From NCBI RefSeq assembly GCF_038396675.1, contig NC_088930.1:41132501-41196500 (forward strand): 64,000 bases of DNA, in the 5' to 3' direction. The stretch is from Hydra vulgaris. Taxonomy: Eukaryota; Cnidaria; Hydrozoa; Anthoathecata; Hydridae. Each line of letters begins with the position of its first letter. The first letter of the stretch is position 1. Below are positions 1-14,369 of this stretch, one piece after another. Both the position numbers and the translations under genes were made by a program. Under the pieces are notes generated by a model, which had not been told where the DNA came from, did not search any database, and saw nothing but the letters and a program-made list of their open reading frames with translations.

Positions 1-871
1 CCAAACTATCAGCATTGTACTTGGGTTTTATTTTTTATTATAACATCTTGGCATAAAAATTTTCTAAAGTAATACTTATAGTAATTTAACTTTCAAAATA
101 ACCATTTTTCATATGCTTATGCCTTATTTGAATGAATTTTCTCTGAAGTTTGAAAATGGAGAAAAAAATGACTTTGTTGACATATCTAGCATTTTAGCTA
201 AAAAAGTGCCTTTTCAAACACCATAGCTAGGTTATATTTTAAAATTAATTAGCCTAATATGTTATAACTAAGTGGTAAAAATTACAACTTTATACCTAAA
301 GCCATTATCAATATAACAGATAAAATGAATTAGACCCAGATTAGCCCATAGACCCACATTACCCTATTTATACTTTTATTTACAAAAAAATTATTTTAAG
401 GAAAATTTATTTTGTTTAAAGTTTTTTTGAAAGTTATTTTAATTAAAAAAAACACTTTTTTAAGAAATATCTCGTTAATTTTATGTTGATTTTTGCTTAT
501 TGACTTTTTTTTCAAACAAATTATGTTATCAATATAATTTCAATCAGTATTTATCTTTTACTATTATATTATTGCTTTGTTTGTGAGATTTACCCCCAGC
601 TTTAGATGCTCGTTGCTGCATAGAGAAAAATTAAAAATAACTGTAAAATAATTGTTCTGAATTCAGTTCTGAGTTTAGTGCTCTTAATAACATCAAAAGA
701 AAAAAATTACAAAAGCATCAACTAAATACCATATAGGTAAATGGTATAAAAATCAAGCATACCAGATTAGTAGATAATATATTCAGTCCTCCGCTTGATA
801 AAATTTCAATATTTTAACAATTATTAGTTTACTTTATTCAAAAAAATTATTTAAATTTTGATATTATTTTT
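1..871. other. AT-rich non-coding sequence
   Basis: I see no open frame with recognisable similarity and no clear repeat structure in this stretch. Confidence 0.4.
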
Positions 872-1011
872 CCAACCGTTAATTTATGACAACATTGAGC
901 AATCTTTTTTTTCCAATCATTAATTTATGACAAAATTGACCAATATTTTTTCTCCAATCATTAATTTATGACAAAATTGACCAATCTTTTTTCTCCAGTC
1001 GTTAGTTTATG
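872..1011. repeat. 41-bp tandem repeat, about 3.4 copies
   Basis: Units begin at 872, 913, 954 and 995, exactly 41 bp apart. Each starts CCA(A/G)(T/C)C(A/G)TTA(A/G)TTTATG and ends in a T-rich run. Copies differ by a few substitutions; the last is partial. Confidence 0.85.
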
Positions 1012-1299
1012 GTATTGATCTTTTTGAAATTTTATTTTTTATGAAAAGCAACTGCTTTACTATTTTCTGATAAAGAAATTTACTATTATACACATTATTT
1101 ACATTAGCTTTTCTGACATTATTTGTCACTGGAGTTACACTGGAGTTAGTCCAAATGTTTCTTTAAAATACTTTTTAATTATTATTCCTTTTAAAATTGT
1201 TATTATTTACTCTTTTTTTAAGAATACTCTTAATTTTGGTAATATAAACTTAAAACATCATTTAAGCTCAACAAAATAAGGACCGGCAAATATTCGTTA

Positions 1300-1515
1300 A
1301 AATTTGGATTACGAAGTTTACTGAAAGGCAAACTTGACTTGTGAAAGTAGAATTTTTATCGAATTTAACTGAAAGGCGAAGTTGATTTCTGAAAGCAGAA
1401 CTGTTATCAAATTTAACTGAAAGCAGAATTTCTATTTCAACTTCTGCTAAAGTTGAAATTCTGCTTTCAGTTAAATTCGGTAACAATTTCAAAATTTCAT
1501 TTAACTTTCAGTTAA
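1300..1515. repeat. Mixed direct and inverted repeat cluster
   Basis: The motif AATTTAACTGAAAG(C/G) recurs in direct orientation near 1365 and 1420. An inverted copy (CTTTCAGTTAAATT) occurs near 1465 and again near 1508. The segment around AACTTCTGCTAAAGTTGAAATTC can fold back on the preceding copies. No coding similarity is seen. Confidence 0.6.
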
Positions 1516-1639
1516 ATTTAAAAGCTATAAAGTTATTTTCAATTTATAAAGAAGAAGAATTATAAAATATATTATACGTTTTATGTATATCAACCTGTTT
1601 CTATTGGTTACAACCCTCTTTCAATTTTTTAACTTCGAA

Positions 1640-1745
1640 AAGTGTTTCAGAGTTAAAGAGTTGAGAGAGGGTTGCAACCAATATAAGAAGTAGCTTCTTT
1701 GACTAAAGTGGCCCACTTGGGAGCATGAGTTGAGTAAAAAAAAAA
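1640..1745 (+). repeat. Dispersed repeat tail, copy 1
   Basis: GAGTTGAGAGAGGGTTG, then AGTAGCTTCTTTGACT, then AGTGGCC. The same ordered blocks occur at 26798-26880, directly after a LINE reverse-transcriptase fragment, and in weaker form at 15389-15465. The likely source is a LINE 3' end. Confidence 0.6.
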
Positions 1746-2723
1746 CTTGTTAGAAATAAATTTGTCATACAGAGTCAATATTTGAAAAGTCTTTTTTAGG
1801 CAAAAAGTTTCATTCATCACTTATTAAATCTTATTTATTGCTTTCAAAAAACCCTAAAGGTAAAAAACAGGTGAACATTTAACCTAACATTCTTCGTGAT
1901 CTTTTTCCTTTATAAAATAAGCAATCAAAATTTTTCAATAAATGCTGTAAATATTTTTTTGTTCATGTTTGTTCAAAAATATTAAGAGTTGTAAAGATTC
2001 CATAACTTAAATTCTCATTATTACTGAATTTTTAGATTTTTTATTTTGACGCTTTTTGTAAGCGTATACTTTTGAATAAATTAAAACTTAATGAGCTTCA
2101 CTTGTTCTTCGTCATGTTTTGAATTATGGTTAATTATAATCTAAAAGATAATAATTTTAGTTTATAAAAAATGATTATGCAGCAACAGCGCCGCAAGCTT
2201 TAGAAGCGAGAGACCTAGCTGCATATACGACTTAAATTTGTCTTTCAATTTGGGCTACATATAAAGCTTGAATTCATCTTTCAGTTAAATTCAGTATATG
2301 CATATGATCTAAATTTGTCTTTCATTTAAATTTGGGTCTTAAAAAGTCAACTTCGTCGATCCTTACAACAAAAATTGACACCACTAATCTATTATTCAAA
2401 GCTTTTCTTTATTGAACCAATTAAATAACCTGTTAAATAGTTTTTAGGTCACTTTTCCGCCTTTAACTATTATGTTATGAACTCAAATCACTCAAACTGA
2501 GAAAAAAAATCTTTTTCAAGTCAACATTGTATTTTTTATACATAACTAAACACACAGCATCATAAAACAAATAAACTTTTCTGCAAGTTGAAAGATTATA
2601 AAAAATATTTTTAGATTCATTTTCATAGTTTAATAGCTTTTAAATCCAAAAATAATAATAATGTGTGCAAAATTCATTATTTAATTGGTTAAAAAAATAG
2701 ATTATTCAAAGTTTAATTCATTA
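1746..2723. other. AT-rich non-coding sequence
   Basis: No gene or clear repeat is recognised. It ends at the TA target of the pogo-like element. Confidence 0.35.
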
Positions 2724-5484
2724 AGGTCATGGCACCCCCTACCGTGAAGAAGCACCTACCGTGGTTTTTGAAAAAATTAATAAATTTTTTATGTTTTTTT
2801 TTTTAAATTTATCTTTTTAGTATTGTTTTATACAAAACTAATTTATTTCACTAAAACTTAAAACTTATATAATTTTTTTGATAAAAGTTTAAAATAGTTG
2901 TAAAAACATTGAATGTTTTAAACTTTATAAAACAATATTAGTATTTTTTGTATAACATTGTTTAATCTTTTACACGGTAGGTGATTACGAAAATTATAAT
3001 AGTTAGCACTTACCGTTTATAAAAATATTTTTTTCTGACGTGTTTTATTTTGTGAAATTTTCTCTCTAAAAAACCATTTCAGTTCAACTCAATTACCAAT
3101 TAAAGGTAATTTAACCCTAGGGAGTATTTATTTGATTTGTTTTTTATACTTTATTTATTATGTAAAATGAATCCGATTACAAAGATGCAAGGTTCAAAAA
3201 ATATATATATATTCGAGAAAAGCTTTTGTATTCAGAAGAACAACTGCATGTAGCACTTAGAGCTTTAAATAAAGGTGAAAAAATTTTATGTGTCAGCAAA
3301 AAGTTTAATGTTCCTGAAAGTACCTTACACGACAAATTATCTGGTAAAAGCCAACCCAAACGGCAAAACTCTGGCTTTAAATCATATCTTGGAGAAGAAA
3401 TAGAGAATGAATTGGTTGCTTTGTTAATGCAGTGCGCTAACATGGGTTTTGCGATAACAAAAAAGTTATTAAGATAGTACAAAAAATAGTTATAGGGCGA
3501 GGTATAAAAACACCATTTAAAGATGATATCCCAAGTAAAAACTGGTTTTATAAATTTATGCGTCGTCATAAGGAATTATCGCAAAAACGAGCAAAGCATA
3601 TTTGTCGAGCTTGAGCTCTTATAACTGAAGCATCGATAAGAAAATGGTTTAATGAAGTGTATGAATTATTAGGCGATGATGCACATTACCTTAATAATCC
3701 ATCTCGTGTTTTTAATTTAGGCGAAAACTTAGGTTTTGAGTTAGCACCAAAAAGCTGTAAAAGAAATTGGCATTAGAGGATGAAGTGTTTATGAAGACTG
3801 CAACAACAGCGATAAGGAAAACCTTACAACTCTATTTTGCTTAAATGCAAATGGTGAATTTGCACCATCATTAACATTATACAAGTATGCTCGAATGCCA
3901 AAAACTATTGCTGCTGCTGCACCAGCAAGTTGGGAAATCAGTAAAAGTGACAGTGGCTGGATGACAACCGAATGCCCTTATGAGTACTTCACAAATGTGT
4001 TAGTACCATATTTGAAATCTATTAATACACAATTACCTATATATATGTTCATGGATGGATATCGCTCGCATCTGTCTAAAGAGCTCAGCATGTATTGCTC
4101 TTCGGAAAGAATTCATTTGATTTTATTGTTTCCTAATGTTACACTCATTTTACAACCATTAGATGTGTTAGACCAATGAAAAAAAAAAGGCAGAACATTT
4201 GTCGGCAATTTAAATTGGATAACGATTTTAATGAAATTCGCAAAGAAAATATACCAATGTTGTTGAATAATTTTGTTATGGGTCCAAATATGAAAACAAA
4301 TATTATTAATGGAATTAGGTTGACAGGAATATTCCCATTTAATACGAACAATGTTGATTATAAAAAAGTAATTCAATGTGTTAAATTGAATTCCACAATT
4401 GATAATAATGAAACAAATTTTCCAAGCCATAATAACGCGGGAAACATATTTGAAAACAACGTTGCACCTGAAGTATTGCTACAGTTTGAAAAAACTGGAA
4501 ATAAAGAATGGGGAGGGAAAACTGACTTCAGAGAATTATTTAATTTTTGGAAAAAACCTAAATTTAGCGATAGCTCCAAACAAACCATAAATTTAATAGA
4601 AGCCAACTATAATGTACTGAACAATGAAATCAATAAAGAATCGTATTTAGATATTAGCAGTATGCAAAATGAAATCGTATCTAGTAATGTTAGCGAATTT
4701 GGAAAAACGTAACAATTGATGAATCCGGTAAAAGTAAATAAGCAGCAGATCCACCAGATTCAAATAAACAAATAATAAAAGATGCAAACCCATTACACGA
4801 CTTTCTTTTATGGCCAAAACAACCAATCACAAAAAAAATGCTGAAACAAGTTGATCGATTACCGAGCGTTGTAACTTCATCCAAATGGTTAGAGATTCAA
4901 ATAACTAGAGAAAATGCAAAGGAAGAAGAAGATATCAAAAAAATTGAACGTAAAAATAAAGCTGAAAAAAAAGAATTGAAAGAAAAAGAAAAACAAGAAA
5001 AATCTAAAAAAAAAAACAAGCTGTTATAAAAGAAAATTAAAATAAAAGACAAAAAAAAAACATTAAAAAAAAAAATTTAAAAAGAAAAAAAGTGTAAATT
5101 CAGAAAAAAGCTTTGGTGAATAATTTTATAACCAATGTCTTCTTTGTTTTGTAATCATATTAAATTTATGTATTTGTTTCTCGATTTAAATATATAAAAG
5201 TAAAATTAAAATATACGATTTTTTTCATACGCGGTAGGTGGAGAATCAATTACGGTAGGTGGTGCTTTATCGTGGTAGGTGAAGAAACATACTAGATCTT
5301 ACAAAAAATTAAAAATAACATTAAAAAAATAACTTTACTCAAATTCGAATTATATAATTTAGTTAATAATTGAGTATAAAATATTAATTCGAAAACCCTA
5401 AATAAAAATCTATTATGGTTTTGGAATTAAGAAGTTTTGAAGTTAAAAGTTTTTTTAAAGTCGCAGTAGGTGGTGCCATGACCC
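2724..5484 (+). mobile_element. Pogo-like DNA transposon with TIRs, decayed
   Basis: The left end reads GGTCATGGCACCCCCTACCG and the right end, reverse-complemented, reads GGTCATGGCACCACCTACTG. The element is flanked on both sides by the dinucleotide TA (2722-2723 and 5485-5486), the usual target duplication of Tc1/mariner/pogo elements. Subterminal copies of the CCTACCG motif occur at both ends (near 2755, 5232, 5252 and 5273). The interior holds a broken transposase gene on the plus strand. Confidence 0.85.
3166..5029 (+). pseudogene. Pogo/Tigger-type transposase, broken
   Basis: The frame opens at ATG 3167 (MNPITKMQG) and then shifts inside a short (AT)n run near 3205. The next open segment (3226-3477) is a Psq-type helix-turn-helix with the core YSEEQLHVALRALNKGE and the motif VPESTLHDKLSGK. 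Several stops and frameshifts follow to about 3895. A DDE_1 segment follows (3895-4179) with FMDGYRSHLSKEL and LILQPLDVLDQ, so catalytic Asp positions remain. After another shift, 4176-4712 continues the C-terminal part. A lysine/glutamate-rich basic tail (4838-5029) looks like a coiled coil. At least four lesions make it non-functional. Assignment to the pogo superfamily rests on the domain order and TA target. Confidence 0.8.
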
Positions 5485-5531
5485 TATTTAATAGTAATTT
5501 TGCTGTTGCACAGCAAAATTACTATTAAATA
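5485..5531. repeat. Perfect hairpin, 21-bp arms, 5-nt loop
   Basis: Arms 5485-5505 and 5511-5531 are exact reverse complements around TTGCA. It lies immediately outside the right end of the pogo-like element. Confidence 0.85.
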
Positions 5532-6080
5532 ATGAATTAAACCATCACCATCAATCTTTATCACCATCAATCTTTATAACTGAAATAGTTTTTTAAATGC
5601 AGATAATCTCTTCTTTAAATTTACTTATCATAATGGAAGCAACACATTCGTAAATGTCACTAATGTTGTTTACCCTGTTGAAGTTCTACTGGTTTATTCT
5701 TCACATTTCTGCAAATACATTTCATCAAACATGCAAAAAACTTGTGCCATTTTTAAGTAACAACTTTGCAAGTTTTATAGCATCAATATACCAGAACTAT
5801 TTTTTCTAAAGAAAATAATAGTAATGGAAATTCTTCCAAAAGCACGAAAAGTATGATTGCATAGAAAAATAGTGCAACAATGACCATATCAAATTACATT
5901 TACATTTGCAGAGATCACTGGTTTTTTGTTTTTTTTGTTTTTTGTTAATTTTATTGTTAATAATAATAGTCAATATAGATATAAAAAACCATTTTAGTAC
6001 AAATGTATATGTATATAAATGTATGATAGACGTATTTACAATTTTTTTCCTATGTAATTTTTTTAAAGCGTGAGGGATTT
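5532..6080. other. AT-rich non-coding sequence
   Basis: No gene, RNA or repeat is recognised between the hairpin and the decayed Tc1 element. Confidence 0.3.
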
Positions 6081-6089
6081 GTTTGTTTA

Positions 6090-8591
<2,502 letters not shown>

Positions 8592-10528
8592 TATATATAT
8601 CAAGCCTTGTGATGAAGCGGGAGCGATCACTCAGCGCACATGAAATATGCCTGTAAACGACCTTCCAGGCACAACAAATTGCACTCACTAGTTTTGTTGC
8701 GAGAGTAAAAAATCACGCTCCTCTGAAGTACTTGCGAGAAAAATTTATAAGTTGATTTTATAGAAAATATTTTTAGTAAATTTTTTTTGCTGAAGTCAAA
8801 GTATGTTTAAATAGTAGAGTTTGCATATTGTTAAATAAAGAAGTTATATTCATAATAATGTGCATCACGCATAATTTATGCATGACTTATTTCCATTTTA
8901 ATTCAATCAAATTAAAAATTATTTATTTCTTCTATTTAAAAGCTAAATCCAGCATGTTTTTTTTAAAATTCCAGTTGAACTTTATCATATTATCCACTTA
9001 ATTGTACCCTTGGCCGAACCATTTGCTAACTCATATATTTTTTTAGGATCCATTTGACAAAAAAACTTTGCTTAACTAGAACTTTGAATTGCATAAAAGT
9101 CCATGTAATAAAATATCAAAACTTGCAACACTTTAATGAAAATTGCAAACTTAAATGTTAAAAAATTAAGAATCTAGCATAATATTTATAATTATCTAGC
9201 GTTACATTTATAAATATCTTTTAAATAAATATCTAGCGTAAAAAGTATATCAAACTAAAACTTCACTAAAAGTTTTGATTTTGTACAGGTTCAATCACAT
9301 TAATTAATGACTATTGTATTTAAAATTCAAAAACATCAAAACGTTGGAATATCAAATATGTTTTTGTCAAACATAGTTAATATAAAACTAAATATTTTCA
9401 CTGGTATCTTCGAATCAACTTAAGCTTATATTAAAGTCTATTTATTAAAAAAGTTAAAGCTAAATGCAACTTAAAACTAAAAAAAAAAAGTTTCAATAAA
9501 CAATACCTATACCAAATATATTTGTTATATAACTTTGAATTGAAACTTTTGGAATCGTGCTCATAAAAAAACAAAAGAAAAAATGTTGTCACTAGTTTCA
9601 CCTATGCATTTTTAAAAATATACGTCAGTATAAGTTATTTATATATTATATTTGTATAAGTATATATATACTTATATATACTTATACAAATACTAATATA
9701 TATTATAATTCTATTATATATTTATTAAGTATATAATCAAGTATATAAAATATTATTCACGTAATATCTAAATGGCGCATTCAGTTTAAATTAGAAAGCA
9801 GTTTTCTATTTTGTACAAACAATGAATGTAAAGTCTTTACTGCTAACAAATAGAATGGAATGTTTACTATTTTCAAAACACTTTGTCCCAATGAGAATAG
9901 AAAATTTAAATTAAAAAATTAAAACTTAATTGATTTTTGAAAAATCAAAAGTTTTAATCAACAAAATTTCGTAAGGTTTTTTGCTTTATTGTTTTTAATA
10001 CTTCACACATCTTTTGTAAATAAAAGAATTATTCTTAACTTTTTTTTAAACTTTTATTTACTTTAAAAACTTTGAAATTAAAAATGTTTCTGTTGTTTAA
10101 AATATCCGTTATCAAGCATGTTAATTTAACTCCAAAAAGGAAACAAAATTATGTAGTCATCTTTTAGTAAATGGCAATATTTTATTGTTTTTATTTAATA
10201 TCAAAGCTGCAGTAACATACTTTTTCTAGACAAATGCATTAACTAAAAAACCAAAGCATTTTTGTCTGATATTTCGGACTTCACATGAAAAAAATTCAAA
10301 CAAAAAATTGCCCACCCTTTTTCTTGTATGTACTCGTGCATTTTTGAGTGACCTCATCCCCATACTTGTGTATGTAATTAATGGATGTTCCCATGGCAAC
10401 CAATTTCCAACTCCGAATATCGCACTCAAAGACCTGATGCTGAGCGTGCATAATCGCCCTTGTTGATAACGTATTTCAGTATTGCGAGTGCGAAATATCG
10501 CGCTGGACGATTTTATTCATCACATGCA

Positions 10529-10604
<76 letters not shown>

Positions 10605-12120
10605 TATATATATATATACATACATATATATATTAGGGTTAGCCAAAATCAAAAAAATTAGAAAATTACACCTGGCTGCATGAAATGTTGTTCATTAACA
10701 TAACCAAAATATTATTAAAAAAAAAGAAGCATAATATGATGATTTTAAGTAATGCCGAATTTGATATAAAGATTCGCATTTTTATGCTAAAATATCGCCC
10801 CAAAAAAATTTAATGTAGTAAGAGGAAGTAAGAGGGGGATGGTAAATATTTTGCATCAACTCTAAACGTTTAAGATGCTTTTTAATCATTAAAAAGATAT
10901 TTTTAAAAGTTATTAGACAAATTGGCTGCTTTTAAATTGAGCTAAATCAGAAAAAAGTTCCTTTTTATTAAGATTATCGACAAGTTTTGACTATCTTCTT
11001 AACTAATTTTTTTTGTATTGACCTTAAAGGTTTAAAAACAGCTTTATTTCAAATAAATTACATTTTTGTGCCATTTCTACAAATAAATTTTAAAATAATT
11101 TCCATTGTCTTCTAAAGTGTAAAAACATATCACTGCCTTTAGGAAAATTAATAATTCTGCAGCATCTTATAAGTCTTCAATGCGTGCTACTTTAAATTAT
11201 TCTTTTTTAAAGTAAATGCAATTTTCATTTTCAATTTTTAAAGAAAGATTTTTCGATACCAAGGGACCTAATGCAAATTGCATAAGGAAAGTTTCTCTGG
11301 TGAAACAATTCGATTTTAATAATTGCAAAATGTATAATAACATTAGTTGTTGTCTGTTTTTAAAATAAAGTTTTCCATAATGACCTAAAGAATAATTAAA
11401 AAATATGATGGCCAGAGAGGAGTTTTTACAAATTTGTATTGCAACTGTTAATAGATTTTGAATCGCAGAATCTAAAGAGAAAATTAATTTTTGCAATTAT
11501 CTATCCTGCCTATTCAATTAGTTTCAGCTCTATCCTGCTTATTCATCTAGTTTCAAATTTTGAGAGCTAGACAATACTTTAACCTGAATCCGTCTGCATT
11601 TAGCATAATATTTCTTATTTAGAAAATGAATATCAAAAATAATAAAACACTACGCAGTAAATTTTTATACCAGTTCTCAAGTGTAAACAGAATATAAAAA
11701 TGTGTTTAAAAATAATGATTGCATAAGAACCAAATCTTAAAAAGTACAAAAAAGATAATAACCCCTTCCATCCCAACCCCATTCTAATGACCATTCCCCC
11801 GATCTAATATTTTTAACATCGAATCTACTCCCCTTAGCTATTCAACCCTTCCCTACAATTAGATAGGTGAGAAAAGATTTTGTTAGAAACAACTTGTTAA
11901 AAAATAAGCGTAATATTTTTTTTTTATGTCTTATTCAATTAATTGAGACAAAAAATGAAATTTGGGAGAATTTAGAGATGAACTCCATAAGCACTTTCAT
12001 AACAAAAAATGATTTTTATAGTAAAAGGAACAATATTTTATGCAGCCATTAGTAAAACTAATTCATTGAAAAATTCATGTGGTACTGTGGCCTGTCCTAA
12101 TATATATATACATATATATA
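8592..12120. other. AT-rich stretch without recognised genes
   Basis: Contents: an imperfect inverted repeat around 9645-9705 based on TTTGTATAAGTATATA; a (TA)n tract at about 10531-10632; two GC-richer patches at 8600-8720 and 10420-10520 that share only short motifs; a minus-strand open frame of 99 codons (11197-11496) with no recognised domain. I searched here for the missing APEX2 exons, including the conserved NVYCP, GDLN and SDHCP regions, and found none. Confidence 0.4.
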
Positions 12121-12419
12121 CAGTATTGGACAAAACATTTGCAACCAACATCGAACAATGCTAAAAAGTGTTCCTAATTTTACATGTCTTAAAAACAAAA
12201 CGAACTATACAGTCACAGCAAACAGTTCAGGAGTCTGGAGTCATAGCATGCCATGACATGAGCAATCAGCTGACAGGTGAAAGCACACAGGCAGAATTTC
12301 GTTGACAAGTGCCATTTTGCAGCGGACAAAACAAGTGCAACTTTTTTGGTTTGTTTCATTTTCTTAAGTCTGATCCGTGTCAACGTCACGGAAGTTTTTT
12401 AATAATTAAAAGAAGTATC

Positions 12420-12595
12420 CAGAAGTTTCCAGAAGCATGCAGAAGCTTCCAGAAGAAGGATCTGGAAGCATCCAGTAGCATCCAGAAATATCCAGAAACA
12501 TTCAGAAGCATCCAGAAGCTTCCAGAAGCATCGAAAAGAAATATCTAGAATCTTCCAGAACAGGTTCCCACAGGTTCATTTTACTATATAAGAGA
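12420..12595 (+). promoter_or_regulatory. Heat-shock-type promoter inside the Tc1 element
   Basis: Four perfect three-unit heat shock elements of the form GAAnnTTCnnGAA start at 12422, 12442, 12515 and 12548. Looser CCAGAAGCAT units lie between them. A TATA box, TATATAAG, follows at 12585-12592, about 25 bp beyond the last element. A start-site-like TCAGT occurs near 12617. The spacing (HSE array, TATA, then transcript) is that of a classical hsp promoter. The motifs are read directly; heat induction is inferred. Confidence 0.65.
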
Positions 12596-12876
12596 CATGT
12601 AAATCAACATGTAATTCAGTCAGTATATGGAAGTCAATCAGTCAGTATTATCAAGACAGTTTATCGAAGTGAGTTCTATCAAAGTGTTTTATTCAAGAAC
12701 ATCAATACAAGAAGTGAAATACAACAAGTGTTTCATTACATCAATACAGCCCACATCCAACCAAGACGTTGTGTTCCACAGAGCATTATTGTATCATCAC
12801 AGGATAAATGTAACACGGTAAGCCATGAGAAGCGTGATTATTTATTTTTATTATTTTTATGACTTCAAGTGCAAAA

Positions 12877-13810
12877 ATGGCTCCCAACAGTCTTGGATTG
12901 GAACTAAGAAAGAAAATTATTGGTGATTATGTAAGTGAAATGTCACAAAAAGTTGGCAGCAGATAACAAAGGTGGAAGACCGCGTTCCACCACTTCTAGA
13001 GAGAATTCTATGATCGTCAGATCCGTCAAGAAGGATCCCTGGATATCATCAGTCGAGATACAAAAGCAATTAGAGCTGCCTGTATTGGACCGAACAATCA
13101 GACGACGTGCTGTTGAAGCCGGATTGTTTTCTCAACGCCCTGCAAAGAAACCGCTGATTTCACTAAAAAACCAGAAGAAAAGACTCCTGTTTGCTACATC
13201 TCATATTGACTGGAATGTGCAGAAACAGCGAACTGTCCTGTTCAGTGATGAATCGAAGTTCAACATCATTGGGAGCGATGGCATTTGCCGTGTACGCCGA
13301 CCGGCCGGAAAACGCCTTGATTTACGTTACTGCCATAAGACCGTGAAGCATGGTGGAGGCAATGTAATGGTCTGGGGGTGTTTTTCTGCTAACGGTCTAG
13401 GTCCAATACATCGAAATGATGGAATAATGGACCGTTTCATGTATAAAAATATCCTGAAAGATGTTATGTTACCTCATGCTGAATGGAATATGCCAATAAA
13501 ATGGGTTTTTCAGCAAGACAACAATCCAAAACACACTGCAAAAGTAGTCAAGCAGTGGTTTCAAGACAACCACCTATCGGTGAAGGATTGGCTGCCTCAA
13601 TCTCCAGATCTCAACCCTTTCGAGAACCTGTGGGAGATTGTCAACCGCACAATTAATCGTGAAGTTGTTTGTAATAAGGATCAACTGTTTGAACAAATCC
13701 AAAAGGCCTGGGCAGCAATTCCACAAAGTTTCATTGATCACCTGATCGAATCTATGCCTCGAAGATGCAAGGCTGTGATCGACAACAAAAGATTCGCCAC
13801 GAAACATTGA
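12877..13810 (+). pseudogene. Tc1 transposase with complete DDE domain, damaged N-terminus
   Basis: A frame from ATG 12877 (MAPNSLGLELRKKIIGDYVS) starts a typical Tc1 DNA-binding domain but stops at the TAA near 12964. A shifted frame (12935-13810, 291 codons) carries the remainder: GGRPRSTTSREN, LDRTIRRRAVEAGL, then the catalytic core with SDESKFN, QQDNNPKHTA and NPFENLWE, giving D, D and E. Compared with usual Tc1 enzymes, most of the first helix-turn-helix is missing between MSQK and GGRPR, so a small internal deletion plus frameshift is the likely lesion. The catalytic half is free of stops, unlike the other elements in this window, so the copy is probably young. A tiny spliced-out intron starting at the GTAAGT near 12929 was considered but would be only about 30 nt and does not restore frame. 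Confidence 0.85.
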
Positions 13811-14063
13811 TAGCGAAATACAGCTTGGTCAACATTTTGTTGAGTTGCACTTGTTTTGTCCAGAAGGAAATCAACTTTTTTTAAATACTTTTGATTAATT
13901 TATTAATTTTCATGTACAAATAATGAACTTTGTGATGAATAAAACTTGAAGAACTTTGTCTCTAAACAGTTACATAGTTATTTCTCTAAATTGAAAAAAT
14001 GCAGCACTTTTATATAAAGAAACTAAATTAGCATTATTTGGTTGCACTCGTTATGTCCAATAC

Positions 14064-14067
<4 letters not shown>

Positions 14068-14152
<85 letters not shown>

Positions 14153-14200
14153 ATATATATATGTATATTTATATTTTTATAAATATATATATATATATAT
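14068..14200. repeat. (TA)n microsatellite
   Basis: Long TA tract with TATATT/ACATATA interruptions, directly right of the Tc1 element. Confidence 0.9.
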
Positions 14201-14369
14201 ACACGCTTATTTAAATATTATATAATTTAGATTCTCATAAGTATTTTATAAGCTGATCCATTGAATATAGTATGCCTGTGTATTCTTATGTGAATATAAT
14301 ATAAACATTGAATATAATATACCTGTGTACTATCTTATGTATTGAGCATATCAGAATAAAATAATTTAC

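Larger units (their letters stand above)
12121..14065 (+). mobile_element. Tc1-family transposon, 1945 bp, intact ends
   Basis: The left end CAGTATTGGACAAAACATTT (12121) is matched on the reverse strand at 14065 by CAGTATTGGACATAACGAGT, continuing with GCAACCAA in both. TA target sites flank it (12119-12120 and 14066-14067), and (TA)n tracts lie outside both. Inside are a promoter-like block, a putative 5'-UTR intron (donor G|GTAAGC at about 12819, acceptor CTTCAAG at about 12868) and a transposase frame. An AATAAA occurs near 13937. Confidence 0.9.

Noticed and set aside
3177-3569. 130-codon minus-strand frame
   Set aside because: Antisense shadow of the pogo-like transposase.
8600-10530. 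Possible element bounded by GC-richer patches at 8600-8720 and 10420-10520
   Set aside because: The two ends share only short motifs such as TGTGATGAA; no convincing inverted or direct repeat could be aligned.
11197-11496. 99-codon minus frame considered as a later APEX2 exon
   Set aside because: No APEX2 motif and no resemblance to the conserved region after LDSEG.
12929-12961. Tiny intron (GTAAGT...GGCAG) in the Tc1 transposase
   Set aside because: About 30 nt is too short for a normal intron, and removing it does not restore the reading frame.
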